In this document: piece after piece, positions 48,363 through 62,666 of the stretch
How positions within the stretch are numbered: position 1 is the stretch's first letter
Layout of the letters: each line of letters begins with the position of its first letter
Assembly (NCBI RefSeq): GCF_001659605.2
Contig: NC_035171.2
Span: 6,216,886-6,280,885, forward strand
DNA: 64,000 nt
Direction: 5' to 3'
From: Manihot esculenta
Taxonomy: Eukaryota > Streptophyta > Magnoliopsida > Malpighiales > Euphorbiaceae
Notes under the pieces: model-generated
Seen by the model: only the letters and a program-made list of their open reading frames with translations
Databases searched by the model: none
What the model was told of the DNA's origin: nothing
Position numbers and translations under genes: made by a program

Positions 48363-50586
48363 TGTAACGACCCGAAAATCGGACCGCTACCGGCGCTAGG
48401 ATCCGGGTCGACTTAAGGCCGCCGGGACCCGTAGCAAGCCTAACATACATCCCGTGAACCTGATTAATCCCATAAATGATCAACAACATACATAAAATTA
48501 AAACTTTTCTTTTTCAACATATACCAAACTCAACCTGTGCATGCACTATACATAAACATAACTTAAACATTAATCCCTCTGTGGGATCTCATCAAAGCCC
48601 CCAATGGGTGGCATAACAAGAGTTGAGTTGGCTAAACATGGACATCAATAACATTAAGATCATGTTTCAAAAGGGATTACATTAAACTATGGTCAAGCAC
48701 ACTTCTAACCTCAATATCATTACATTACATATCTATACATCATTATACAATCTGTCATGTCCACTTTCTAACTATTACATACATAAGACTTCATTACTCT
48801 TCTTGACTTCTCTGTCTAACCCGTACCTGCAAACCTGGGGAATTTGGGAGAGGGGTGAGCTACTAGAGCCCAGTGAGCAGAATAGTAAAGCATTTAAAAC
48901 ATATGATAACATGGAATGCATCACATCACAACTAATCATATCAAGGATGAACTTGTCACCATTTAGCCCTCTACATAATCCAATCATGCCAGGGGCATAG
49001 TACAGGCCACACCTGGTCTTTCTCTTATACATAACATAACATAACATACATAATCCATGATGCCGGGGGCATAGTGCAGGCCACATCCGGTCTTTCTCTT
49101 ACATAGTGCCAGGGGCGTAGTGCAGGCCACACCTAGACTTCCATATCATATCATCATGTCATAACATATGAGGGCTAATGGATCATTCAATATTCATCCA
49201 CATCAACAACATATTATGCAATGCAACATATTCGTGATTTCTAATGCAAGCATCCTAGAATATCACATGGCATCCGTGATGCATTAACATGCTCAAAACT
49301 GATTTATTTATTTATTTAAAAGCATAAGAGTCATTCCACTCACCTCTGGCTAGCTCTGACACTGACTGAAGCAGCTGACTCACTGCTGGGGTCCTCGGTT
49401 CCTCGGGTCCAAACCTACACATGTGGACTCAAATGAGGGACCAACATACTAGAACATAACTCTAAAAAATCCCCCAAAAACTCCCTTAAAACACCTCAAA
49501 ACAATCATGCAAAAACATGCAAAGGAAGGCTGGACAGGGCAGGTTCGGCGGCACCTTCGGCGGCCGAAAGTCCCTCCAGAGCCGAAATCCAGGCAGGTTC
49601 GGCGGCACCTTCGGCGGCCGAAAGTCCCAGACAGAGACGAAAGTCTCTTTTCGGGGGCAACTTCGGCAGCCGAAAGGCCTGCCTCCCCAGCCATGTTCGG
49701 CGGCCGAAAGTTCCTTCGGCTGCCGAACCTGGTTTCTGCCAAAGGGCAGAAACTTGGCTCCCTTGCACAAAGTTTTCTCCTTTCCATTCCAACATGCATA
49801 TAACTCATCCAAACTATGCAAATATACATACATTGGCTCCTAGGGGCTTCAAACTAACTTAAACCCCAACTACAACACACAACAACAACACAAAACAACA
49901 TACATTGCTCAAAGCATAACATTAACTCAAAAACCTAACTATGAGCTAAACATGCATTCTACCCCATAGATCTTGCATAAAACTTACTTTAAACATAAAA
50001 TGAGCTTAAGATCGGCTCTTACCTCTTGAAGATCGAGAGGGAGACGTCCTAATCTCGGAGGTGGGAGATTTTGAGTTCTTGAACCTCAAAGCTCCAAAAC
50101 TTGCTCAAATCTCTTCAAAACGACATAAACCTTGTTAAAATATGAGGGATTGAAGGAAAATCATCAAAAACGAACCATGGAGGGGCAAGAACTCACCGTG
50201 GTCGAAAATGGGGAGAAAACTCGCCCGTTTCGGCCATGGAGCTCTTATATAGGGGCTGGCCAGTTCACGTTCGGGGGCCGAACGTGCCCCCACATCTCAT
50301 GCATGTTCGGCGGCCGAACCTGGTTTCTTGCAACAAAACTTTCGGAGGCCAAAAGTGCTTTCAAAACCTATCCACGTTCGGCGGCCGAACATGACTTTCG
50401 GCGGCTGAACCTGGTAAAGGTTCCATGGTCTTTTTCATTTGAAAACTCAAATTCATTCTTACTTAAAAATCATTAAAACATGAAAACATTTGTGAAAACA
50501 TGATTTTACCCTTCTAGAGGTCTCCGACATTCGAGATTCCACCGGACGGTTGGAATTCCGATACCAGAGTCTAGCCGGGTATTACA
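48363..50586 (-). mobile_element. Solo LTR of the element 2 insertion (2224 bp)
   Basis: A single complete LTR (TGTAACGACC ... GGTATTACA on +) flanked by GCAGC at 48358-48362 and 50587-50591. It sits at the same site as element 2. Informative differences make its left quarter resemble the left LTR of element 2 (20137-22380). Most of the rest, from about 49090, resembles the right LTR (27711-29959). This is what LTR-LTR recombination leaves behind. Confidence 0.95.
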
Positions 50587-50803
50587 GCAGCACATTGAGT
50601 TACAACATCACTTCATTAGAGAGCTCGTTGATAAAAGAGAAATTTCAATGCATTTTTGCAAGACCGACGTGCAAGTTGCAGATATCTTCACTAAGGCGAT
50701 CTCCATGGAGAAGTTCATCTTCTTTCGGGATCTACTTAGAGTTAAAGATTTTACTAGCTCGAAGAGTAGTGTTCAATACCAATCTGGAAAAACAAATATG
50801 TGA
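50587..50803 (+). pseudogene. Ty1/copia remnant, unit 4, type A (right part)
   Basis: Copia pol 3' end after the solo LTR. It keeps the 20 bases lost in type B (VQVADIFTKAISMEKF) and ends at TGA 50801-50803. Confidence 0.87.
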
Positions 50804-52261
50804 TTGATCTAGACTAAATACTATTATTGTGAAGTATTCTAAAAAGTTGTAAAACTAGAGTACTACTCTAGGAAGCATAAAAAATTATAGAAAATTTAAA
50901 ATAATTAAAATAATAATGTAAATCGACTTATTAAAGTCGTTTAAGAAACCATTAAATAGGCTGTGAGGGTGCTGAAATCATGTAGACAAAATTATAGCCC
51001 ACTTGTCAAATCACATTGTAATCCTCCTTAATTAATAAAGTTTTATCTTTAGTCCATAAACTATCCCTTGTTCCAGTATCACTCAAATTTCTCCACCAAA
51101 ATTATAAACACCTTTAACCATTAATTTACCTTTATTAAATACATTAAAAAACTAACAATTTATAGTCCTCTCGTGATTTACGACTCTATCACTCTTTGAT
51201 TTAAGACTGGATGATCTTTGCAACTCTTCATAGATTATAAAATTGTAATGGGTTTAAACATATGACAATCCATGCCTTACATTTTTCCTTCATTAGTCTA
51301 AGAAACATTGATAGGATATCATCCCCAGCTAGAAAAACTTGTATATCGCAACCATTCTAACGTATAAGCGATTCTATATGAGAAAATTCTAAAAAGATGA
51401 TAATTAATTAGTATTTTTTTTAAAAAAAAATTATATACAAATATATCAAAATTATTTATTTATTATACTGTATAAGCATCCTATATATAATACAGTTGTA
51501 CTCTATAGTGTTTATTTTACTCTAAAAAGGCTAGAAATAACTTTTATGCTTAAAAGAAAATATTTTTTAAAAGTTTAATTGCAAATTAAGGAGAATATAA
51601 AAAAATCAAAAGATTTTAATATTTATAATAATATTTATAATAATATTTTCAAAATTTAAGAAGATCAAATGTATATTTCTAACAAAAATAATATAAGGTC
51701 ATGTATATAAGTTCTATAAAGTTAGAGGGCTAAACATAAATATATAAAAATTAAAAATTTATAAAACTATAGGTATATATATATATATATATAAGTTGCA
51801 AAGCTTAGGGCCATAGCCCTCTAAATTGTATTTTTATGTTTATTATTTAATAATAATAATATGAATTTATAGTATGATGTCGTTAGATATATATATATAT
51901 ATATATATATGAGAGAATACTGTATTATTTATCTAATTTTTTTTTTTTAAAAAATAGGATTTAGTTAACTTTGTTGCACATTTATGGTTTGATGACATGA
52001 AAATATAATTCTTAATTAGTTATTTTTTTAATGGTTGCTGGAGCATTTTGACAATATTGCACAAAATTTTACTTAAAATGGATGGCCGTTTAACTATCTA
52101 CTAAATTTATCTGATTAAACCTTCTTACAACAAATATCGATTAACTAATTTACTTGAACTAATTTCATCCAGTAGATAGAATTATTTATATAGTAATTTA
52201 TCTGTTAAGCTAACTAAATATAAAATATAGCAAAAATAGAAAGTTAGATGTTACAACTCTC
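50804..52261 (+). other. Spacer before polygalacturonase copy 5
   Basis: Copia 3' remnant, AT-rich spacer and (TA)n at 51774-51793. A deletion of about 80 bases follows (AAATTGTA joined to TTTTTATG near 51830), removing the segment with ACATGTAGTTCC found in the other units. No gene is seen. Confidence 0.6.
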
Positions 52262-52392
52262 TAAGCTATAAATTCCAAAGCGCTTTTGGAGTGGATCATC
52301 ATTGAGTAGTCCTCAATATCATTCATATTGCATGAAAAATCAAGCAAAAGAATAGATATTGAGGACTACTCAATTAAAGTTGATCAATCACC
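52262..52392 (+). promoter_or_regulatory. Polygalacturonase copy 5 TATA box and hairpin leader
   Basis: Stem arms at 52301-52320 and 52355-52374, unchanged from copy 1. Confidence 0.7.
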
Positions 52393-54003
52393 ATGACCAA
52401 CATCTTAGTATTTTTCTCATATAGTAAGACTCTTCTCATCTTAGGCTTTATTTTTCTATTAAATATAGAAAAAATTCATTGTGATATTGGCGTCGGTGGG
52501 CGTCGTGGCCGTGTTGAAGCTGCCGATGCATCTACTACTAAGGTTTTCGATATTACCACCTATGGTGCTAAGGGAGATGATAAGACTGATTGCACAATGG
52601 TGAGTTTCGACTGCATTATACATTATCTAATGACGAAGTTTTTTCTCATAACCAATCTCTAATAATCTATTCAATTATTTAGGCATTTATGAAAGCTTGG
52701 AAGGATTCATGCAAGAATGATGGTCCGGCAAAAATTCGTGTGCCTAAAGGGACTTTTATGACAGCGCCCATCACATTTCAAGGGCCTTGCAAAAGTACCA
52801 AGCCTATAATCGTTGAAGTTCAAGGAACTGTAAAAGGAACAAATGATTTGAGTAAATATACGGAGGATACTTGGTTTTTGTTTGAAAAGATTAATGGGGT
52901 TGTTCTCACCGGTGGAGGAACCTTTGATGGACAAGGATCTTCTGTTTGGAAGAACACTGACTGTGAGAAAAAAAAAGATTGTGGTAGACTTCCTACTGTA
53001 AGTATTTAAATATATTTAATTTTTCGATATAAAAATCCTTAAACAAAATTAAAAATTACTAATTTCTTGATGTGATGCAGTCTATCAAGTTCCAAGGTGT
53101 AACCAATGCCGTTGTTTCCGAGATTACTTCCATCAACAGCAAACATTTTCACTTTCATATCACAGACTGTACTAATTTTAAAGCTAGTAATCTCAATATA
53201 GTGGCTTCTGGTGAAAGCCCTAATACTGATGGGATGCATATTAGTGATACTAATGGTGTTGTAGTAACTAATAGCAAAATTGGAACCGGTGATGATTGCA
53301 TTTCCATTGGACAAGGAGTCACCAATGCTGCCATCTCTAAAATCTTTTGTGGTCCAGGCCACGGCCTTAGGTAGGTTTGTGTATGTATATACACTAATAC
53401 AATATAGCTGGTGAATTTAACGCTTATCTAATTATTTAATTTCTTGTATTGCAATAGTATTGGGAGCCTTGGCAAGTATAAAAATGAAGCAGATGTTAAA
53501 GATGTTACAATAAGTGATTGTACATTATTCAACACAACAAATGGCCTGAGGATCAAAACTTGGGCTGACTCTCCACCAAGCGCAGCTTCAAGCATTACTT
53601 TTAAAGATATTATCATGAAATCAGTTAAGAATCCTATCATCATTGATCAAAAGTATGGTTCTCGCAGCAGTACAAAGGTAATTTATGATTTGATATTAGT
53701 CAAATTAATATCAATATTACTCATACATTAATTTAATTAACTTAATGTACTTATGGATTTCAATTTTTGCAGCCATCACGTGTGAAAATTTCTAATGTTC
53801 ATTACAACAATATTAGGGGAACCTCGACCTCAAAAGTTGCAGTCAATTTTTTATGTAGTCCGTCCGTGCCGTGTGAAAAGATTGAATTAGATGATGTTGA
53901 TTTGACCTATACAGGCATTAAGAAGTCTAAATCACCCATTTCAGCTTCATGTGTAAACGCTAAAGTTACTTTTATTGGAGCACATCCTCCGGGCTGTGAA
54001 TAA
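52393..54003 (+). CDS. Exopolygalacturonase copy 5 (GH28), secreted
   Basis: Exons are 52393-52599, 52683-52997, 53081-53370, 53458-53677 and 53773-54003, giving 420 residues with the signal peptide and all four GH28 motifs. It differs from copy 6 only by silent and intronic changes (GGG codon near 52898, one base fewer in intron 2, one C in intron 4). Start and splice sites are as in the other copies. It is expected to be a functional wall-pectin hydrolase if expressed. Confidence 0.93.
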
Positions 54004-55304
54004 CTTTAAAATTTATTGTAGTAATTAATTATTCATTTGCATACAAATTTTATCGGCGCTGGAGGTTCCCTCCTACTGGTTGCTCCATGGCTATATAGAC
54101 AGTAAATGGCATGGCATCTTTCCTTGCTTATATTCTCAGTCGGGACTATGCTTGGCGATGGTAAGGTGTGTATTATGCTTTCGCTTTGATATCTGCCATT
54201 TCTGGTTTTCCTTCCTTAAGCCTTGTTTTTCGGGTGTTGAGTTGTGTTTTTAGGTTGTTTGGATGCTTTGATTCTGGCATACAAGCTGTTCTTTCGTTCC
54301 TTGTCCTCTGTTCGATGATCGTTGACAATGCTGGTTTGGACGGGATGATTTTGAAAGGCGATGCTGGGATAGGCAGTGCTGTTGTGAGTTGGGCTTGGTT
54401 TTCAATGGAAATTTCTTTATTGGACCTTGTAACTAGTTGCCCATTTGGACTTTCAATGTAATCTTGCATGATCAAAAAATAAATTTTCAATCCCCCGTTA
54501 TAACTATTAAAAGACAATAATAGAAAATTAATAGTTATAAAATACAAAAACAATTTAACTATTAACCACAAATCAAACAACCTCTCCATGAATACTATCA
54601 CATGGCAAAAGAAATTTTTAGATATATGATGATTTTTATTTAAATTTTCTTTTTTTCCAAAGATATTACTTCATTGATGAATTAACAAATATAAGCCCAA
54701 CATACAATCAAAAACATCTTGCCAAATAAAAAGAAAATTAAAGTTGAGATTCTCTCCCTAGACTCATATGTAGAGAGGGAGTAAAAAAACTGAGTTTGAA
54801 TCTCCGTAAAAGTCAATATATAAATTTCATTATAAACAATAGCTATAATGATTTCACTGGACATAAAACAAATACGCAAAACAATTTTCTAATTTTCATG
54901 TAGAACACATTATATCTTATTATTAAACTAATAATTCAATTTGTCAAACATTTATCATATAAGAGATTTTTTTTTAATTGGAGATTGGAGTATAAAGTCT
55001 CGAATTTGGGTCTACCAAGTCAGTATATTATTTTAGCTACTAAACCATGACATATTAAATAAAAGGTTTAAAGATTTATTTCTCCTTCTCTTTACATATT
55101 TTGTCAGCACTGAAAATACACTATTTTATTGTTTAAAAGTACATTGAATTATTCAATATACGGAAATATTTAGCTGTCACCCTTATCTATTTTGCTTTGG
55201 TAAGAAAAAAAGAGAAAAAAAAAAAGGTCAGAAGTTTTTCCTTTCTTTCACTTTCAAAAAATTAATGTTTAAAAGGCTTTAAAAATGGACGGTTGATCCA
55301 AAAT
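54004..55304 (+). other. Unit 5 polygalacturonase 3' flank block (type B)
   Basis: Follows the unit 2 and 3 pattern, including the ACTACTAAACC segment (55038 area). No gene called. Confidence 0.55.
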
Positions 55305-56858
55305 TAACAGGTTTTCATGAAGTAATGAAATAAACGGAATGGGTGGAAGCAATGGAAGAAGAGATTAAGATGATAAAGAAGAATGAAACATGGGAACTAG
55401 TTCACAAGCTAAAAGATAAAGAAGTTATTAGGCAGAAATGTGTCTACAAGATCAAGTACAATGAGGATGATTCAATGCATGAAAGCAAAGCAATATTAGT
55501 GGCAAAACGATACTTTCAACAGCCTGGAATAAACTATTCCAAAACATTCTCACAAGTGGTATATATGGAGACGATTAGAGTAGTGTTAGGAGTAGCCGCA
55601 CGACTCAAATTTCAAGTTTATCAATTAGATGTCAAGTCTGCTTTTCTTGATAGGGAGCTCGAAGAAGAAGCATACGTGGAGAAACCCCAAGGCAACATTA
55701 TTCAAGGAAAAGAAGACATGGTTTACAAGCTTAAAGAAGGCATTATATGGACTAAAGTAAGCACCTCGGGCATGGAATCACAAGATTGATAAGCATTTGC
55801 TTCACAAATACTTCATCAAAAGTCCTAGCTAGCCATCACTCTATATCAACGTAATAGATCTAAAAGATTTCTTAATTTTATGTCTCTATATGGATGACTT
55901 GATATTCACAAGCACAAACACTGAGATGATGGAGGAGTTCAAGAAACCTATGATGGAAGAAGATGAGATGACTTATCTTGGCCTCGTGAAGTACTTGCTT
56001 GGAATGCAGGTGAAGCAATAGCCAGGACAAATATTCCTATCTTAAGAAAAATATGCAAAAGAACTACTCAAGAAGTTCAACATGGCAAATTGCAAACCAT
56101 TAGCAACACCTATGGCACAAAATGAAAAGTTGAAGAAGGATGATAATCATGAAAGGGTGAATGAGGCAACATTTTGAACTCTGGTTGAACCACTCATTTA
56201 TCTCACAAATACAATGCCTGACATAGTTCATGTTGTGAGCATTGTTTCAAGGTAAATGAGCCAACCAAGTAAAGGACATTTGACAGCTGCCAAGAGGATA
56301 CTCTGCTATATCAAAGGAACTAAGAGCTTTTGTATTCTTTATAAGTGTGAGGAAGAATGAAATCTCATTGGCTATCAAACAATGACCTGGTAGGAAGCAT
56401 TGATGACTGGAAGAGCACAAGTGGATATGCATTCTTCCTTGGAACAAAGAAAATCTCATTGTTATTAAGATAGCAGAAGACAGTGGCTTTATCATCAACT
56501 GAAACCGAATTGATAGCAACTACAAGCGTCGTATGTGAAGGAATGTAGCTAAGAAGAATTCTTCAAGATCTGCAACAAGAAATCAAGACGCCAACGACTA
56601 TCTATTGCGACAACATGTCAACTATTGCAGAGAAAAAGAATCTAGTCTTACACAACAGAATGCAGCACATTGAGTTACGACATCACTTCATTCGAGAGCT
56701 CGTTGATAAAAGAGAAATTTCAATGCATTTTTGCAAGAATCTTCACTAAGGCGATCTCCACGAAGAAGTTCATCTTCTTTCGGGATCTACTTAGAGTTAA
56801 AGATTTTACTAGCTCGAAGAGTAGTGTTCAATACCAATCTGGAAAAACAAATATGTGA
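55305..56858 (+). pseudogene. Ty1/copia RT-RNase H remnant, unit 5, type B
   Basis: Same remnant with the empty target site (GCAGCACATTGAG at about 56663) and the 20-base type B deletion. It differs slightly from units 2 and 3 (NEDDSMHE for NEDGSMHE, QLDVKSAF for QLDIKSAF, PQGNII for PQCYII), so it is a separate lineage within type B. A TAA-type change also occurs near 55853. Confidence 0.9.
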
Positions 56859-58390
56859 TTGATCTAGACTAAATGCTATTATTGTGAAGTATTCTAAAAA
56901 ATTGTAAAATTAGAGTACTACTCTAGGAAGCATAGAAAATTCTAGAAAAATTAAAATAATTATAATAATAATGTAAATCGACTTATTAAAGTCTGTTTAA
57001 GAAGCCTTTAAATAGGCTGTGAGGGTGCTGAAATCATGGAGACAAAATTATAGCGCACTTGTCAAATCCCATTGTAATCCTGCTCAATTAATAAAGTTTT
57101 ATCTTTAGTCCATAAACTATCCCTTGTTCCAGTATCACTCAAATTTCTCCACCAAAATTATAAACACCTTTAGCCATTAATTTACCTTTATTAAATACAT
57201 TAAAAAACTAACAATTTATAGTCCTTTCGTGATTTACGACTCTATCACTCTTTGATTTAAGACTGGATGATCTTTGCAACTCTTCATAGATTATAAAATT
57301 GTAATGGGTTTAAACATATGACAATCCATGCCTTACATTTTTCCTTCATTAGTCTAAGAAACATTGATAGGATATCATCCCCAACTAGGAAAACTTGTAT
57401 ATCGCAACCATTCTAACGTATAAGCGATTCTATATGAGAAAATTCTAAAAAGATGATAATTAATTAGTATTTTTTTTAAAAAAAAATTATATACAAATAT
57501 ATCAAAATTATTTATTTATTATACTGTATAAGCATCCTATATATAATACAGTTGTACTCTATAGTTTTTATTTTACTCTAAAAAGGCTAGAAATAACTTT
57601 TATGCTTAAAAGAAAATATTTTTTAAAAGTTTAATTGCAAATTAAGGAGAATATAAAAAAATCAAAAGATTTTAATATTTATAATAATATTTATAATAAT
57701 ATTTTCAAAATTTAAGAAGATCAAATGTATATTTCTAACAAAAATAATATAAGGTCATGTATATAAGTTCTATAAAGTTAGAGGGCTAAACATAAATATA
57801 TAAAAATTAAAAATTTATAAAAACTATAGGTATATATATATATATATATAAGTTGCAAAGCTTAGGGCCATAGCCCTCTAAATTGTACATGTAGTTCCGT
57901 TCTATGCCTAACAAAATTTATGGAGAATTATACATTATAAATTAAGATAATTATCAAGCATAATGTATTTTTATGTTTATTATTTAATAATAATAATATG
58001 AATTTATAGTATGATGTCGTTAGATATACATATATATGAGAGAATACTGTATTATTTATCTAATTTTTTTTTTTTAAAAAAAATAGGATTTAGTTAACTT
58101 TGTTGCACATTTATGGTTTGATGACATGAAAATATAATTCTTAATTAGTTATTTTTTTAATGGTTGCTGGAGCATTTTGACAATATTGCACAAAATTTTA
58201 CTTAAAATGGATGGCCGTTTAACTATCTACTAAATTTATCTGATTAAACCTTCTTATAACAAATATCGATTAACTAATTTACTTGAACTAATTTCATCCA
58301 GTAGATAGAATTATTTATATAGTAATTTATCTGTTAAGCTAACTAAATATAAAATATAGCAAAAATAGAAAGTTAGATGTTACAACTCTC
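56859..58390 (+). other. Spacer before polygalacturonase copy 6
   Basis: Shares with the copy 5 spacer the variants AAACATAAATA and TCAAATGTATATT but keeps the segment deleted there. (TA)n is at 57831-57850. No gene is seen. Confidence 0.6.
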
Positions 58391-58521
58391 TAAGCTATAA
58401 ATTCCAAAGCGCTTTTGGAGTGGATCATCATTGAGTAGTCCTCAATATCATTCATATTGCATGAAAAATCAAGCAAAAGAATAGATATTGAGGACTACTC
58501 AATTAAAGTTGATCAATCACC
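58391..58521 (+). promoter_or_regulatory. Polygalacturonase copy 6 TATA box and hairpin leader
   Basis: Stem arms at 58430-58449 and 58484-58503, unchanged from copy 1. Confidence 0.7.
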
Positions 58522-60133
58522 ATGACCAACATCTTAGTATTTTTCTCATATAGTAAGACTCTTCTCATCTTAGGCTTTATTTTTCTATTAAATATAGAAA
58601 AAATTCATTGTGATATTGGCGTCGGTGGGCGTCGTGGCCGTGTTGAAGCTGCCGATGCATCTACTACTAAGGTTTTCGATATTACCACCTATGGTGCTAA
58701 GGGAGATGATAAGACTGATTGCACAATGGTGAGTTTCGACTGCATTATACATTATCTAATGACGAAGTTTTTTCTCATAACCAATCTCTAATAATCTATT
58801 CAATTATTTAGGCATTTATGAAAGCTTGGAAGGATTCATGCAAGAATGATGGTCCGGCAAAAATTCGTGTGCCTAAAGGGACTTTTATGACAGCGCCCAT
58901 CACATTTCAAGGGCCTTGCAAAAGTACCAAGCCTATAATCGTTGAAGTTCAAGGAACTGTAAAAGGAACAAATGATTTGAGTAAATATACGGAGGATACT
59001 TGGTTTTTGTTTGAAAAGATTAATGGTGTTGTTCTCACCGGTGGAGGAACCTTTGATGGACAAGGATCTTCTGTTTGGAAGAACACTGACTGTGAGAAAA
59101 AAAAAGATTGTGGTAGACTTCCTACTGTAAGTATTTAAATATATTTAATTTTTCGATATAAAAAATCCTTAAACAAAATTAAAAATTACTAATTTCTTGA
59201 TGTGATGCAGTCTATCAAGTTCCAAGGTGTAACCAATGCCGTTGTTTCCGAGATTACTTCCATCAACAGCAAACATTTTCACTTTCATATCACAGACTGT
59301 ACTAATTTTAAAGCTAGTAATCTCAATATAGTGGCTTCTGGTGAAAGCCCTAATACTGATGGGATGCATATTAGTGATACTAATGGTGTTGTAGTAACTA
59401 ATAGCAAAATTGGAACCGGTGATGATTGCATTTCCATTGGACAAGGAGTCACCAATGCTGCCATCTCTAAAATCTTTTGTGGTCCAGGCCACGGCCTTAG
59501 GTAGGTTTGTGTATGTATATACACTAATACAATATAGCTGGTGAATTTAACGCTTATCTAATTATTTAATTTCTTGTATTGCAATAGTATTGGGAGCCTT
59601 GGCAAGTATAAAAATGAAGCAGATGTTAAAGATGTTACAATAAGTGATTGTACATTATTCAACACAACAAATGGCCTGAGGATCAAAACTTGGGCTGACT
59701 CTCCACCAAGCGCAGCTTCAAGCATTACTTTTAAAGATATTATCATGAAATCAGTTAAGAATCCTATCATCATTGATCAAAAGTATGGTTCTCGCAGCAG
59801 TACAAAGGTAATTTATGATTTGATATTAGTCAAATTAATATCAATATTACTCATACATTAATTTAATTAACTTAATGTATTTATGGATTTCAATTTTTGC
59901 AGCCATCACGTGTGAAAATTTCTAATGTTCATTACAACAATATTAGGGGAACCTCAACCTCAAAAGTTGCAGTCAATTTTTTATGTAGTCCGTCCGTGCC
60001 GTGTGAAAAGATTGAATTAGATGATGTTGATTTGACCTATACAGGCATTAAGAAGTCTAAATCACCCATTTCAGCTTCATGTGTAAACGCTAAAGTTACT
60101 TTTATTGGAGCACATCCTCCGGGTTGTGAATAA
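58522..60133 (+). CDS. Exopolygalacturonase copy 6 (GH28), secreted
   Basis: Exons are 58522-58728, 58812-59126, 59211-59500, 59588-59807 and 59903-60133, giving 420 residues with an intact signal peptide and NTDG, GDDC, GHG and RIK motifs. It has two silent changes in exon 5 (TCA for TCG near 59956; GGT for GGC near 60123). It is followed by a type A copia remnant. Its 3' flank bases match unit 1, so units 1 and 6 are closest relatives downstream of the gene. Confidence 0.93.
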
Positions 60134-61307
60134 CTTTAAAATTTATTGTGGTAATTAATTATTCATTTGCATACAAATTTTATCGGCGCTGGAGGTTCCC
60201 TCCTACTGGTTGCTCCATGGCTATATAGACAGTAAATGGCATGGCATCTTTCCTTGCTTATATTCTCAGTCGGGACTATGCTTGGCGATGGTAAGGTGTG
60301 TATTATGCTTTCGCTTTGATATCTGCCATTTCTGGTTTTCCTTCCTTAAGCCTTGTTTTTCGGGTGTTGAGTTGTGTTTTTAGGTTGTTTGGATGCTTTG
60401 ATTCTGGCATACAAGCTGTTCTTTCGTTCCTTGTCCTCTGTTCGATGATCGTTGACAATGCTGGTTTGGACGGGATGATTTTGAAAGGCGATGCTGGGAT
60501 AGGCAGTGCTGTTGTGAGTTGGGCTTGGTTTTCAATGGAAATTTCTTTATTGGACCTTGTAACTAGTTGCCCATTTGGACTTTCAATGTAATCTTGCATG
60601 ATCAAAAAATAAATTTTCAATCCCCCGTTATAACTATTAAAAGACAATAATAGAAAATTAATAGTTATAAAATACAAAAACAATTTAACTATTAACCACA
60701 AATCAAACAACCTCTCCATAAATACTATCACATGGCAAAAGAAATTTTTAGATATATGATGATTTTTATTTAAATTTTCTTTTTTTCCAAAGATATTACT
60801 TCATTGATGAATTAACAAATATAAACCCAACATACAATCAAAAACATCTTGCCAAATAAAAAGAAAATTAAAGTTGAGATTCTCTCCCTAGACTCATATG
60901 TAGAGAGGGAGTAAAAAAACTGAGTTTGAATCTCCGTAAAAGTCAATATATAAATTTCATTATAAACAATAGCTATAATGATTTCACTGGACATAAAACA
61001 AATACGCAAAACAATTTTCTAATTTTCATGTAGAACACATTATGTCTTATTATTAAACTAATAATTCAATTTGTCAAACATTTATCATATAAGAGATTTT
61101 TTTTAATCGGAGATTGAGTATAAAGACTCGAATTTGACTCTGCCAAGTCAATAATATACTGAAAATATTTAGCTGTCACCCTTATCTATTTTGCTTTGGT
61201 AAGAAAAAAAGAGAGAAAAAAAAAGGGTCAGAAGTTTTTCCTTTCTTTCACTTTCAAAAAATTAATGTTTAGAAAGGCTTTAAAAATGGACGGTTGATCC
61301 AAAATTA
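60134..61307 (+). other. Unit 6 polygalacturonase 3' flank block (type A)
   Basis: Carries type A bases throughout (CCATAAATAC near 60715, ATAAACCCAAC near 60821) and lacks the ACTACTAAACC segment. No gene called. Confidence 0.55.
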
Positions 61308-62666
61308 ATAGGTTTTCATGAAGCAATCAAATAAACCGAATGGGTGAAAGCAATGGAAGAAGATATTAGGATGATAAAGAAGAATGAAACATGGAAGCTA
61401 GTTCACAAGCTAAAAGATAAAGAAGTTATTAGGCAGAAATGTGTCTACAAGATCAAGTACAATGAGGATGGTTCAATGCATAAAAGCAAAGCAATATTAG
61501 TGGCAAAACGATACTTTCAACAACCTAGAATAAACTATTCCAAAACATTCTCACCAGTGGTATATATGGAGACGATTAGAGTAGTGCTAGGAGTAGCCGC
61601 ACAACTCAAACTCCCAATTTATCAATTACATGTCAAGTCTGCTTTTCTTGATAGGGACTTCGAAGAAGAAGCATACGTGGTGAAACCCCAATGCTACATT
61701 ATTCAAGGAAAAGAAGACATGGTTTACAAGTTTAAAGAAGGCGTTATATGGACTAAAGTAAGCACCTTGGGCATGGAATCACAAGATTGATAAGCATTTG
61801 CTTCACAAATACTTCATCAAATGTCCTAGCTAGCCATCACTCTATATCAACGTACGAGATCTAAAAGATTTCTTAATTTTATGTCTCTATATGGATGACT
61901 TGATATACACAAGCACAAACACTGAGATGATGGAGGAGTTCGAGAAACCTATGATGGAAGAAGATGAGATGACTTATCTTGGCCTCGTGAAGTACTTGCT
62001 TGGAATGCAGGTGAAGCAATAGCCAGGACAAATATTCCTATCTTAAGAAAATTATGCAAAAGAACTACTCAAGAAGTTCAACATGGCAAATTGCAAACCA
62101 TTAGCAACACCTATGGCACAAAATGAAAAGTTGAAGAAGGATGATAATCATGAAAGGGTGAATGAGGCAACATTTTGAACTCTGGTTGAATCACTCATCT
62201 ATCTCACAAATACAATGCCTGACATAGTTCATGTTGTGAGCATTGTTTCAGGGTAAATGTGCCAACCATGTAAAGGAAATTTGACAGCTGCCAAGAGATA
62301 CTCTGCTATATCATAGGAACTAAGAGCTTTTGTATTCTTTATAAGTGTGAGGAAGAATCAAATCTCATTGGCTATCAAACAATGACTGGGTAGGAAGCGT
62401 TGATGACAGTAGGAGCACAAGTAGATATGCATTCTTCCTTGGAACAAAGAAAATCTCATGGTCATTAAGAAAGCAGAAGACAGTGGCTTTATCATCAACT
62501 GAAACCGAATTGATAGCAACTACAAGCGTCGTATGTGAAGGAATGTAGCTAAGAATAATTCTTCAAGATATGCAACAAGAAATCAAGACGCCAACGACTA
62601 TCTATTGCGACAACAAGTCAACTATTGCAGAGAAACAAAATCAAGTCTTACACAACAGAATGCAGC
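61308..62666 (+). pseudogene. Ty1/copia RT-RNase H remnant, unit 6, type A
   Basis: Type A copia remnant closely matching unit 4 (RDFEEEAYV, ATGTAAAGG near 62268). It is cut at 62666 by an LTR at the same target site, with GCAGC at 62662-62666. Confidence 0.88.
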
